From JBAZJN01 sp041651295 (GTDB taxonomy: Bacteria > Patescibacteriota > UBA1384 > XYA2-FULL-43-10 > CAINNR01), in contig JBAZJN010000005.1 in the NCBI GenBank assembly GCA_041651295.1, positions 1 through 43,361 on the forward strand: 43,361 bases of DNA, given 5' to 3'. Below the pieces are notes generated by a model. It saw only the letters and a program-made list of their open reading frames with translations. It did no database searches and had not been told where the DNA came from. The translations under genes were made by a program, and so were the position numbers. Positions 22,947 through 30,213 of this stretch are shown in pieces (the first letter of the stretch is position 1; each line of letters starts with the position of its first letter).

Positions 22947-24396
22947 ATTTATTCTTTTTAATTAAGATTAGGCCGACTAATATCACGTAGGCAAAAATGA
23001 TAATGTATTGGATGGTGCCGGATAAATTTATAGCCGAAAAAGGTATGGCGGAAAATAATTTTGTCATCGCAATGATAAACTTTAATGGCAGATAAGCGAT
23101 CAAAAATGCCAAATGACCCAGTGTTGGAATAAGCCAATTTACTAGGGTAGATAAGAAAACAAAGAGCATTGTTGCGGGAATTATTGGTAAAATAAGTATA
23201 TTTGAAATAGGTGCAATTACAGAAATTATGCCGAAGACGGAGAGAATTAGTGGCAAAACAAAAGCTTGGGCTGAAACAGTTTCAGTTAGCGCTGATCTAA
23301 CAAATGCTGGTATATATTTAAATATTGGTTTTTCCAAAAAACTTTTAACTACTGGCGAAAAATAGACCAAGCCGATGAAAGCTAAAAATGAAAGTTGAAA
23401 TCCGGTATCGAATCTCAAAATATACGGGTTTAATAAAACCATGATGGTTGCTGAGAGCAGAATCAAATTAGCCATATCAGCTTTTCTGCCGATAGTTCTG
23501 CCATAAGCAATTAAAAGAGTAATAATTCCCGCTCTGATCACTGACGGTGCTGCGCCGGTCATCAAGATGAAAAGAATAATTAGCAGTAAAGACAAAACAA
23601 AAATTTTTCTTCGGCTAATATAACCAAGCAATATATCGGTCAAAAAAATAATAATTATTGTAACATTATAACCGGAGAGCGCTATAATGTGGGTGATGCC
23701 GATTTTTGAAAATTCTGACAGCAGTGAATCGCTAAAACCTTGTTTTGAGCCGACAAGTAAACCGATTGCCAGTGAGCTTTCCGGTTCCGGCAAGTTTTTT
23801 ATCACCGATTCCTCAAATTTCTTCCGGATTTTGTAGAGCCAAGTCAAAACTGGATTACCTTGTTCACCCGAGAGTTTTTCAATTTCTGGGTTTTTAGTGC
23901 TGTAAGTTGTTCTGTATCTACGCAAGTAATTTACCCAGTCAAATTCGGAAAAATTTTTTGGATGCTCAATAACTCCCTTCAACCTAATTTTGTCGCCATA
24001 GGAATATTCTGGAAATCTTGAGGTTGAGACGTAAATTTTGGTCTGATTTTTATCAACAAGAAAAAAATTCTGATTGTTGCCATCGAGTACCGAATCACTT
24101 ACTATGAGTCCGTCGATTTCTGAACCGTTTGCAATTTTTTGCAGGTCTAATTTGGTGGATCTAAATGAAAACAATAAAAACCCAAAGAGAAAGATAATTG
24201 AACAAATCGCAATAAGTTTTAAATAAAGATTTTGGAAAAGAAAATTTAGCCCGATAAGGCAGGTAACAGTTAAAATGGCAAAGAAATATATTTGATAGAA
24301 ATCGAGTCTAAAATAACTTGAGACAAATACTCCAAATATAAAAGATATGAGAAAATATGAAAACTTTCGATAATTGGGGATTGAATTTTTTTCCAT
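22927..24396 (-). CDS. comEC: ComEC N-terminal half: DNA-uptake channel
   Basis: A 489-aa polytopic membrane protein. An N-terminal DUF4131-like region has two to three helices and an OB-like soluble part (GLIVSDSVLDGNNQNFFLVD), followed by the Competence domain with GITHIIALSGYNVTIIIIFL and about seven more helices. It forms the cytoplasmic-membrane channel for single-stranded DNA in natural transformation. It ends without the nuclease-like domain, which is supplied by the next gene. Divergent from grpE with only 33 bp between starts. Confidence 0.9.
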   Translation of the reverse strand: MEKNSIPNYRKFSYFLISFIFGVFVSSYFRLDFYQIYFFAILTVTCLIGLNFLFQNLYLKLIAICSIIFLFGFLLFSFRSTKLDLQKIANGSEIDGLIVSDSVLDGNNQNFFLVDKNQTKIYVSTSRFPEYSYGDKIRLKGVIEHPKNFSEFDWVNYLRRYRTTYSTKNPEIEKLSGEQGNPVLTWLYKIRKKFEESVIKNLPEPESSLAIGLLVGSKQGFSDSLLSEFSKIGITHIIALSGYNVTIIIIFLTDILLGYISRRKIFVLSLLLIILFILMTGAAPSVIRAGIITLLIAYGRTIGRKADMANLILLSATIMVLLNPYILRFDTGFQLSFLAFIGLVYFSPVVKSFLEKPIFKYIPAFVRSALTETVSAQAFVLPLILSVFGIISVIAPISNILILPIIPATMLFVFLSTLVNWLIPTLGHLAFLIAYLPLKFIIAMTKLFSAIPFSAINLSGTIQYIIIFAYVILVGLILIKKNKYVRQNN

Positions 24397-24429
24397 TATG
24401 CTTTATCATAACAAATTAGAGAGTTTGCA

Positions 24430-24891
24430 ATGAAAAAAGAAAATAACAAAAAAATTAAAGAGCTAGAGGTCAGGATTTCCGAGTTAACGGCCGGTTGGCA
24501 AAGAACTCAGGCCGATTTTTTGAACTACAAAAAACAGTCTGCCGACGAGAGATTAAGACTCATCGCTGGTGCCGGCGCTGACATCGTAGATCAGCTTTTG
24601 CCGGTCCTTGATCATTTCCAATTAGCTGCAAAACACTTGCCCAAGGAATTGGAACGTGATAATTGGGCACAAGGTATCAAACAAATTGAAAAGCAATTTG
24701 AAACGATATTATTTGATAACGGCTTGGAGCGAATTGAATCCGTTGGGCAAGAGTTTAATCCGGAGCTGCATGAAGCCATCGAAGAAATTGAGTCAGACCA
24801 ACCGTCAGGAACTATTGTTGAAGAAATTTTATCCGGCTATAAATACGGAGGCGTTGTCCTCCGTCCGGCCAAAGTCAAAGTCGCGAAATGA
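24430..24891 (+). CDS. grpE: GrpE nucleotide exchange factor
   Basis: A 153-aa co-chaperone that releases ADP from DnaK. N-terminal coiled coil (KKENNKKIKELEVRISELTA, QRTQADFLNYKKQ), central LLPVLDHFQLAAKHLP four-helix part, and the C-terminal beta-wing GQEFNPELHEAI, ending in GYKYGGVVLRPAKVKVAK, are all typical. Slightly short at the N-terminus. Its partners dnaK and dnaJ lie 5-9 kb downstream rather than in one operon. Ends with TGA. Confidence 0.95.
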   Translation: MKKENNKKIKELEVRISELTAGWQRTQADFLNYKKQSADERLRLIAGAGADIVDQLLPVLDHFQLAAKHLPKELERDNWAQGIKQIEKQFETILFDNGLERIESVGQEFNPELHEAIEEIESDQPSGTIVEEILSGYKYGGVVLRPAKVKVAK

Positions 24892-24979
24892 TTTTTATTA
24901 CAAGCTCTATCTTACTTTGCTGCTCTCGCTTTGCTGCTTTGCTTTATACTGGTTGTACTGGGCTACGACTGAAAAGCTA

Positions 24980-25013
24980 ATATCAAAAATAAACGATCGT
25001 CCATTTTTTATAT
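24980..25013. promoter_or_regulatory. Long palindrome, copy 2 (3' end of the PaaX-like gene)
   Basis: A near-copy of the operator at 25556-25587: ATATCAAAAAT, then AAACGATCGT, then an AT-rich right arm with two or three changes. It touches the stop codon of the PaaX/Cas2-like gene, so the gene is bracketed by two such sites. Looping or regulation of the region toward grpE is possible. Confidence 0.7.
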
Positions 25014-25543
25014 TAGTTCAACTCCAATTTGAATAAGGCTTGAAGAAAATTATCGATGTCGGTCTTTTCGACCAAGAGAAAGGCCACATAACTATTGATT
25101 CCCAGCTCTCGAATAATCAGCTCGACTTTGTCTGACTTGACGAAAGGACAAACCCACAAACTTTTTTGAACTTTTTTGTAACCGATCCTTTTAATTGACC
25201 TTCGGAATTGGTTTCGCTTTACTTGTAATGTTTCCGGGATATCGAACGAGACCATTCGCCATTTTCCATCAACAGTTGAATCATCGGAGTTTTCAATTAT
25301 TTTTATTTGGCCTTTTTTTGTTAATACTATCGAATCAGATTTACGGTCGATCTTTATATAACCTCGCTGTTCCAGACTTCCAATATTGGCTTGGATTCTT
25401 CTTGAGTCGCCCTCCATGTATTGCAAGTTGCGCTTAATATCATCGAAAGTAATTAAATTTACTCCTTCGTCCAAAATTTTCCCGGTTTCAATGAGAATCG
25501 AGAGCCCAATTCTTTTTGTTTTTTCAAAATCAACTCGTTTCAT
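25013..25543 (-). CDS. PaaX-like regulator with Cas2-like C-terminal domain
   Basis: A 176-aa protein. The N-terminal ~85 residues are a winged-HTH region (LNYMEGDSRRIQANIGSLEQRGYI-like: here QYMEGDSRRIQANIGSLEQRG, given as a motif split at Q), followed by KWRMVSFDIPE, RRSIKRIGYKKVQKSLWVCPF and a beta strand IRELGINSYVAFLLVEK, the ferredoxin-like fold shared by PaaX C-domains and Cas2. No CRISPR array or other cas gene is present, so it is not part of a CRISPR system. Flanking palindromes suggest that it regulates its own gene. Confidence 0.8.
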   Translation of the reverse strand: MKRVDFEKTKRIGLSILIETGKILDEGVNLITFDDIKRNLQYMEGDSRRIQANIGSLEQRGYIKIDRKSDSIVLTKKGQIKIIENSDDSTVDGKWRMVSFDIPETLQVKRNQFRRSIKRIGYKKVQKSLWVCPFVKSDKVELIIRELGINSYVAFLLVEKTDIDNFLQALFKLELN

Positions 25544-25555
25544 GTTTCTTTATTA

Positions 25556-25587
25556 TATCAAAAATAAACGATCGTTCATTTTTGATA
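25556..25587. promoter_or_regulatory. Long palindrome, copy 1 (operator of the PaaX-like gene)
   Basis: A 32-bp palindrome, 12 bp upstream of ATG 25543: left arm TATCAAAAAT, core AACGATCGTT, right arm ATTTTTGATA, near-perfect two-fold symmetry. Ideal dimeric-repressor site; the neighbouring PaaX-like protein is the obvious candidate. Confidence 0.8.
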
Positions 25588-25824
25588 CAGATTTTCGTAT
25601 GTTGTTTTGTGGGATTTGTGGGAAATGATGCTGTTAAAACGATTGATTAATGATGTTAATGATCGATGATGTTGTTGAAACGATCTTGATCAATAAAAAT
25701 AAAAAATTGTGGTAGCACTTGACTACTATGTAAGATAGAAACAGGAAAATAATGACAAAATTCGAATGATGAATGACGAAAATGTTTATAATCTGACTAA
25801 TAAATAATTAAGCTGGGAGATTTT

Positions 25825-25911
25825 ATGCCAAAAGGACCAGAAGGAGAACACGTTCCAACAGATGAGGAACAAAAATTATTGGTGAAAGTATGCCTGAGGG
25901 TAGTGTTATGA
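25825..25911 (+). CDS. Short ORF, probable start of a frameshifted gene
   Basis: A 28-aa frame (MPKGPEGEHVPTDEEQKLLV and 8 more residues) with a good ribosome site (GGGAG) 8 nt before ATG. Its TGA overlaps the next frame. The N-terminal sequence reads like the natural start of the protein encoded from 25890, so the two may be one gene broken by a +1/-1 frameshift. Confidence 0.5.
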   Translation: MPKGPEGEHVPTDEEQKLLVKVCLRVVL

Positions 25912-26249
25912 GACAATCTAGTGAGGATCGCGAAGCCTGGCATTCTTTAACTAACCCGAAGAATGCTGAAGCTATAAGAGATATCTGTGCGTTGAAATTC
26001 AATAATGTTTCCGGAGAAAAAGTCTACGTAGGGGAAGTTCAAGGACATCATGTGCAAGTTCAGTCAAACGAAACGGCAATGATTGATGGAAAAAGTTTAA
26101 GGGGATCAGAAGCCAAAGAGATGTATCAACGATTTGGTCAGATTAGAAATGGTGTTTTAAAAGATGAGAAAAACATTGCCGAGGTAAAAAAAGAGCAGTC
26201 TCAACTGAAATCCGGCGAAGCTATGGGGGACATCTTTAGTGATAAATAA
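25890..26249 (+). CDS. Small hypothetical protein (possibly 3' part of a frameshifted gene)
   Basis: A 119-aa soluble, charged protein (EDREAWHSLTNPKNAEAIRD, then KFNNVSGEKVYVGEVQGHHVQV, then KSLRGSEAKEMYQRF). No known domain recognised. ATG 25890 has only a weak GGTGAAAG upstream, while the frame at 25825 has a strong site and compatible sequence, so translation may begin there if a frameshift exists. Terminated at 26262-26300. Confidence 0.55.
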   Translation: MPEGSVMRQSSEDREAWHSLTNPKNAEAIRDICALKFNNVSGEKVYVGEVQGHHVQVQSNETAMIDGKSLRGSEAKEMYQRFGQIRNGVLKDEKNIAEVKKEQSQLKSGEAMGDIFSDK

Positions 26250-26261
26250 TTTTGCATTATT

Positions 26262-26300
26262 AAAAATCGTCCTGCGCTAAGGCTCAAGACGATTTTTTTT
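26262..26300 (+). terminator. Terminator after the 119-aa gene
   Basis: AAAAATCGTC (26262-26271) pairs with GACGATTTTT (26288-26297) and is followed by T; A-tract on the other side allows use on both strands. Confidence 0.85.
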
Positions 26301-26308
26301 ATGTAAAG

Positions 26309-26329
26309 ATTCCGGATCAAGTCCGGAAT
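26309..26329. repeat. Short palindrome ATTCCGGA/TCCGGAAT
   Basis: An 8-bp inverted repeat with a 5-nt loop between the terminator and the ppdK stop. It has the look of a dispersed intergenic palindrome but only one copy is in the window. Confidence 0.5.
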
Positions 26330-26340
26330 GACAATCAATT

Positions 26341-28998
26341 TTACTTCATTGTATATTCAGAATCGCTTTTCTCCTCTATTACCGCTTGAGCGGCGGCTAA
26401 ACAGGCGATTGGAACGCGGTATGGGGAGCAGGAAACATAATTCATGCCGACCCGATGGCAGAATTTCACCGAATCAGGATCTCCGCCATGTTCACCACAA
26501 ATGCCGATTTTCAGATGATCCTGAACGGATCTGCCTTTTTCGATTCCGATCTCGACAAATTTGCCAACGCCGTCTTGATCAAGAGTCTGGAACGGATCGG
26601 CAGCGAAAATTTTCTTATCAATATATACTTTAATAAACTTGCCGGCATCATCACGAGAGAAGCCCATCGACATTTGGGTCAAATCATTTGTGCCAAAGGA
26701 GAAGAATTCAGCCACCTCGGCAATTTCATCTGCAGTAATAGCAGCCCGCGGAACTTCAATCATTGTGCCGACCATATATTTAACTTTAACGCCGTAACTC
26801 ACCATCGTTTCTTTGGCGGTACGGTCAATTACTTCCTTTTGATCTCGAAGCTCGGCGACATTGCCAACTAACGGCACCATAATTTCCGGCACGACTTTAA
26901 CATTATCTTTTTTGGCTAGTTCGCAAGCGGCGGAAATAATTGCTTTGGTTTGCATTTCGGTTATTTCCGGATAAGTAATTCCCAGCCGGCAACCGCGGTG
27001 CCCAAGCATTGGGTTAAATTCATGCAAGTCCTCGGTTTTAGCCCAAATGACTTTTTCGTCAATTCCAATCTTTTTTGACAATTCCTTGGCTTCTTCTTTG
27101 GTTTTTGGCAAAAATTCATGAAGCGGCGGATCAAGCAGGCGGACGGTAACGGCAAAGCCTTTCATTTCTTTATAAAGACCCTTAAAGTCTTCTTTTTGAA
27201 ATGGCAAAAGTTTGTCTAAGGCTTTTCTTCTGTCTTCTTCAGTATCAGCCAAAATCATTTTTTGCATCAGAGGCAATCGCTGGGCCTCGAAAAACATATG
27301 TTCCGTTCGGCAAAGACCGATTCCCTCCGCGCCAAATTCTCTCGCGACACGCGCGTCTCGCGGAACATCGGCGTTAGCCCGAACCCCGAGTTTTCTCGCC
27401 TTATTAACCCAGGCCATCAGTTTGCCAAAGTCACCCGAGAGTGACGGCTCGACTGTTGGGACCTGGCCTAAAATAACTTCGCCGGTTGAGCCATTGATCG
27501 AAATGTAATCACCTTCTTTTATGGTTTTGCTGCCGACATTAAACTTCTTATTTTTTTCATCAACTTTTATTTCCTCACAGCCCGCCACGCAACACTTACC
27601 CATTCCTCTGGCAACAACCGCAGCGTGCGAGGTCATGCCACCTCTGGCGGTTAGAATTCCTTGCGCCACTTCCATGCCGGTAATGTCGTCGGGGCAGGTT
27701 TCGGTTCGGACAAGAATTACTTTTTCATCCTCTCTGGCGACAGCGTCTTCTGAGTTAAAAACCACCTTGCCAACTGCGGCGCCGGGAGAAGCCGGAAGCC
27801 CGGTTGCGATTGCTTCATACTTGGCTTTAGGATCAAAAACCGGATGCAGAAGTTGGTTTAAACTTTCCGGCTCGACTCGCATAATCGCTTCGTCCTGCGA
27901 AATCATTTTTTCGCGAACCATATCAACAGCAATCTTGACTGCAGCGTGGGCAGTCCGTTTGCCGGTCCTGGTCTGCAACATATAAAGTTTTCCTTGCTCG
28001 ATTGTAAATTCGAAATCCTGAATATCTCGATAGTGTTTTTCCAAATTATCGGTAATTGATTTTAATTCGGCGAAAGCTTTCGGCATATCCTTTTTAAGCT
28101 CTGTAATCGGTTTTGGAGTGCGAATGCCGGCAACAACATCTTCGCCCTGAGCGTTTGTCAGATATTCACCGTAGAACTCGTTGGCACCGGTTGATGGATT
28201 TCTGGTGAAACCGACGCCGGTGGCGGAGTCATTGCCCATGTTGCCGAAAACCATGGCTTGAACATTGACCGCCGTTCCCAAATCATCGGCAATTTTATTC
28301 ATTCGGCGATAGGTAAATGCTCGCGGATTGTTCCAGCTCTTAAAAACCGCGTCTCTGGCCATATCTAATTGAATTGCCGGATCAGATGGAAATTCCTTTC
28401 CGTAGTGTTTTTTGACTAACTCTTTGTATCTCTTGATCAGTATTTCAAGATCGTCCTCATTTAGTTCGGTATCGAGCTTAACCTTGGCCTCTTCTTTGAC
28501 ATGATCCAGGATTTCTTCAAAAAGGGCTTTTTCAACTTCGAGCACAACATCTGAAAACATTTGGATAAATCGGCGGTAGGCATCAAGAGCAAACCGGCGG
28601 TTACCGGATTTTTTAGCTAGCGCTTCAACAGTTTTTTCATTGAGACCAAGATTTAGAATGGTATCCATCATCCCTGGCATTGAGAACTTGGCGCCCGAGC
28701 GAACTGAGACCAAGAGGGGATTTTCTAAATCACCGAACTTTTTACCGACGGCTTTTTCCGTTTTTAGAATAGCTTCTTTGTACTCTTTGTCGAAACCGAC
28801 GGGCATTTTGCCTTTATTGTCGGAAAAATAGTTGCAGACTTTTGTTGTGATGGTAAATCCCGGAGGGACTGGTACGCCAGAGTTAACCATCTCGGCCAGG
28901 TTCGCTCCTTTGCCGCCTAAGAGATCTTTCATTTTGCCAATGCCTTCAGCTTTTTTGCCACCGAAGAAATAGACCATTTTTTTTGAATTGATTGTCAT
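26341..28998 (-). CDS. ppdK: Pyruvate, phosphate dikinase
   Basis: An 885-aa enzyme, the usual bacterial length. It interconverts pyruvate + ATP + Pi and PEP + AMP + PPi in the cytosol. N-terminal ATP-grasp (GGKGANLAEM, VSVRSGAKFSMPGMMDTILNL split as motifs), the mobile phosphohistidine domain GGMTSHAAVVARGMGKCCV (catalytic His), and the C-terminal TIM barrel with GICGEHGGDPDSV and SCSPYRVP are complete. ATG 28998 has AGGAG upstream. Typical of fermentative small-genome bacteria, where it replaces or supplements pyruvate kinase. Confidence 0.97.
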   Translation of the reverse strand: MTINSKKMVYFFGGKKAEGIGKMKDLLGGKGANLAEMVNSGVPVPPGFTITTKVCNYFSDNKGKMPVGFDKEYKEAILKTEKAVGKKFGDLENPLLVSVRSGAKFSMPGMMDTILNLGLNEKTVEALAKKSGNRRFALDAYRRFIQMFSDVVLEVEKALFEEILDHVKEEAKVKLDTELNEDDLEILIKRYKELVKKHYGKEFPSDPAIQLDMARDAVFKSWNNPRAFTYRRMNKIADDLGTAVNVQAMVFGNMGNDSATGVGFTRNPSTGANEFYGEYLTNAQGEDVVAGIRTPKPITELKKDMPKAFAELKSITDNLEKHYRDIQDFEFTIEQGKLYMLQTRTGKRTAHAAVKIAVDMVREKMISQDEAIMRVEPESLNQLLHPVFDPKAKYEAIATGLPASPGAAVGKVVFNSEDAVAREDEKVILVRTETCPDDITGMEVAQGILTARGGMTSHAAVVARGMGKCCVAGCEEIKVDEKNKKFNVGSKTIKEGDYISINGSTGEVILGQVPTVEPSLSGDFGKLMAWVNKARKLGVRANADVPRDARVAREFGAEGIGLCRTEHMFFEAQRLPLMQKMILADTEEDRRKALDKLLPFQKEDFKGLYKEMKGFAVTVRLLDPPLHEFLPKTKEEAKELSKKIGIDEKVIWAKTEDLHEFNPMLGHRGCRLGITYPEITEMQTKAIISAACELAKKDNVKVVPEIMVPLVGNVAELRDQKEVIDRTAKETMVSYGVKVKYMVGTMIEVPRAAITADEIAEVAEFFSFGTNDLTQMSMGFSRDDAGKFIKVYIDKKIFAADPFQTLDQDGVGKFVEIGIEKGRSVQDHLKIGICGEHGGDPDSVKFCHRVGMNYVSCSPYRVPIACLAAAQAVIEEKSDSEYTMK

Positions 28999-29106
28999 TC
29001 GTGCTCCTAATTATTTTAGACAAATAAAAACAGAAATTGATATTTCTAATTTCAACCTAGCAGAAGATAAGATAAAAATCAAATTCAAAAAAATCAGCAA
29101 AAAAAT

Positions 29107-29135
29107 ATTGACATTGAGAGCAAGTTTTGCTACAT
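29107..29135 (+). promoter_or_regulatory. Promoter of the tRNA cluster
   Basis: TTGACA (29107-29112), 17-nt spacer, TACATT (29130-29135): the same hexamer pair as the dnaK promoter. It leaves a ~130-nt leader (29142-29274) rich in short inverted repeats, including CCAGAT/ATCTGG and CGCTCGAGCG. Confidence 0.6.
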
Positions 29136-29274
29136 TATTCTTTGTCGCATTGACGGGCCAGATAGAAGGTTGGTCCGGTCTAATCCCGCCCATCCTATAT
29201 CGCTCGAGCGTAATGCCAGCGAATCTGGTGGACAGGACCCGGACTGATGGTTGTATCTGTTTGGTCCGTCTGGT

Positions 29275-29426
29275 CGGGGTGTGGCGCAGTTGGTAGCGCG
29301 CGCGGATAATATCTCCCGTAAGTAGCTTTATCGAGCGAGGTAAGATCTCGGCTCGAGGTCAAAGCTGCTGTATCTTACCAGAGTAAAACCGTGAGGTCGC
29401 AGGTTCAAGTCCTGCCGCCCCGACCA
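29275..29426 (+). tRNA. tRNA with a ~76-nt pseudoknotted insertion in the anticodon loop
   Basis: All other parts of a cloverleaf are present: acceptor CGGGGTG/CGCCCCG, D-stem GCGC/GCGC (29284-29299), anticodon stem CGCGG (29301-29305) with CCGTG (29389-29393), T-arm GCAGG-TTCAAGT-CCTGC, A73 and encoded CCA. Acceptor and D-arm resemble tRNA-Pro. The 83 nt between the anticodon-stem strands exceed a 7-nt loop by 76 and fold on their own (separate entry). No placement of the insert gives a clearly sensible anticodon for this body: TAA or AAT are the readings with U33. It may be an intron-bearing tRNA or a tRNA-like RNA. Confidence 0.75.
29321..29379 (+). ncRNA. Pseudoknot inside the tRNA insertion
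   Basis: Stem a: 29321-29329 with 29361-29369 (9 bp, one G-U). Within it hairpin b: 29332-29339 with 29347-29355 (8 bp, one bulged G). The 7-nt apical loop GTAAGAT (29340-29346) is exactly complementary to ATCTTAC (29372-29378), just 3' of stem a. That is a compact loop-to-flank pseudoknot. It lacks the length and core of group I introns (usually 200 nt or more). Confidence 0.75.
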
Positions 29427-29676
29427 ATCTCGACAAGTTTCACCGCAGCCGCGGTGGATGCCTCTCGTTTTCGGGCGAATTGCCGGATTGCGATAAACAG
29501 AAATCTGTTTGAACAGGCTCAATCAGGTTTCTGTGCGCCATAATACGACAACTACCCGATTTCTTGAGGCAGCAAATCTCAGTAGGCTCGAAAGACTACT
29601 ATTGTTCGCCAGTTTTGCCGGCCTGAAACCCAGGTCAGGTCGGCACCCGGACGGCTTCGCCCCGGCCGTCCGCGGT
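29427..29676 (+). other. Spacer between tRNAs with hairpins
   Basis: No gene. Contains three stem-loops: CAGAAA/TTTCTG, a 10-bp stem GCCGGCCTGA with TCAGGTCGGC (one G-U) near 29620-29645, and GGACGGC with GCCGTCC just before tRNA-Ile. These are probably processing spacers of one tRNA transcript. Confidence 0.5.
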
Positions 29677-29753
29677 GGTAGGCTAGCTCAGTTGGATAGA
29701 GCGCGCCCCTGATAAGGGCGAGGTCATCAGTTCAAGTCTGGTGCCTACCACCA
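29677..29753 (+). tRNA. tRNA-Ile (GAU)
   Basis: Acceptor GGTAGGC/GCCTACC, D-arm GCTC..GAGC, anticodon loop CTGATAA with GAT at 29711-29713, A73, encoded CCA. Complete and regular. Confidence 0.97.
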
Positions 29754-29757
29754 AAGT

Positions 29758-29832
29758 TCGCCGGTAGCTCAGTGGCTAGAGCGCTTGCTTTCATGCAAGA
29801 GGTCAGCGGTCCGAATCCGCTCCGGTGAGCCA
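29758..29832 (+). tRNA. tRNA with six-nucleotide anticodon loop, isotype unresolved
   Basis: Acceptor TCGCCGG/CCGGTGA with a G3-U70 pair, D-stem GCTC/GAGC, T-arm AGCGG/CCGCT, G73, encoded CCA. The anticodon stem CTTGC/GCAAG is perfect but leaves only TTTCAT as loop. If base 32 is missing the anticodon is TTC (Glu, consistent with G73); if base 38 is missing it is TCA. The stem resembles tRNA-Ala, and G3-U70 is the Ala identity pair. A one-base sequencing error is possible. Confidence 0.75.
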
Positions 29833-29858
29833 GAATTCAACCCGCCACTTTGGCGGTC

Positions 29859-29934
29859 GTCCACGTAGCTCAGTCGGTAGAGCGTGTCCTTGGTAAGGAC
29901 AAGGTCACCGGTTCGACCCCGGTCGTGGACTCCA
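29859..29934 (+). tRNA. tRNA-Thr (GGU)
   Basis: Acceptor GTCCACG/CGTGGAC, anticodon stem TGTCC/GGACA, loop TTGGTAA with GGT at 29892-29894, discriminator T, encoded CCA. Followed by a terminator. Confidence 0.96.
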
Positions 29935-29944
29935 TATTTTGTCT

Positions 29945-29974
29945 GGCAGACAGCCACGTGTTGTCTGCCTTTTT
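29945..29974 (+). terminator. Terminator of the tRNA cluster
   Basis: GGCAGAC (29945-29951) pairs with GTCTGCC (29963-29969), 11-nt loop, followed by five T. Confidence 0.9.
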
Positions 29975-30028
29975 CTTTTCTAGCAAATACAAATTCAAAT
30001 TATCACCATTTTTTTTTGTAAAAATATC

Positions 30029-30057
30029 TTGACATAATGTAAAGTTTCCTTTACATT
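30029..30057 (+). promoter_or_regulatory. dnaK promoter with overlapping operator
   Basis: TTGACA (30029-30034), 17-nt spacer, TACATT (30052-30057). An exact 9-bp inverted repeat AATGTAAAG-N4-CTTTACATT (30036-30057) covers the spacer and -10, a natural repressor site. It is not CIRCE (no TTAGCACTC/GAGTGCTAA), so the regulator is not obviously HrcA. Confidence 0.75.
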
Positions 30058-30064
30058 TGTATTA

Positions 30065-30199
30065 GGAGTTGAAATAACCGTAGGTTCACCACAATCCGCG
30101 GCTGTTCAACTCCACAATCGTCAATCAAACATAAAGTTAGAAGAAAATCATTAATGAATGATCCCACTTCGTTCCGATGATCATCGGAACTTCGCGGGA
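30065..30199 (+). promoter_or_regulatory. Structured dnaK leader
   Basis: The ~150-nt leader has an outer stem GGAGTTGAA (30065-30073) with TTCAACTCC (30106-30114) and a strong hairpin at 30162-30199, whose core is the perfect 20-bp palindrome GTTCCGATGATCATCGGAAC (30171-30190) flanked by TCCC/GGGA. The hairpin ends directly before the ribosome site AAGAGGAG. It could act as a stabiliser or a temperature-sensitive element; no ROSE or fourU signature is evident. Confidence 0.6.
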
Positions 30200-30213
30200 C
30201 AAGAGGAGATAGA

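Noticed and set aside
25013..25543. CRISPR-associated Cas2
   Set aside because: Only the fold resembles Cas2; there is an N-terminal winged helix, no cas1 and no repeat array in the window. PaaX-like regulator fits better.
29306..29388. Group I intron in the tRNA
   Set aside because: The insert is under 85 nt and lacks P4-P6 and a P7 guanosine site; its pseudoknot joins an apical loop to the 3' flank rather than P3/P7.
29275..29426. tmRNA-like molecule
   Set aside because: There is no G3-U70 pair, no tag reading frame and it is far too short, although a tRNA-like end plus pseudoknot is reminiscent.
29802..29807. UCA anticodon implying UGA recoding
   Set aside because: UGA ends hicB, grpE and other genes at the expected length, so the code is standard; the loop is simply one base short.
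29277..29957. Several minus-strand frames over the tRNA cluster
   Set aside because: They are antisense readings of tRNA genes (the familiar IRTADLL/RGRTGDL type strings) and not proteins.
30060..30120. CIRCE element before dnaK
   Set aside because: The inverted repeat GGAGTTGAA/TTCAACTCC is not TTAGCACTC/GAGTGCTAA and has a 32-nt spacer, not 9.
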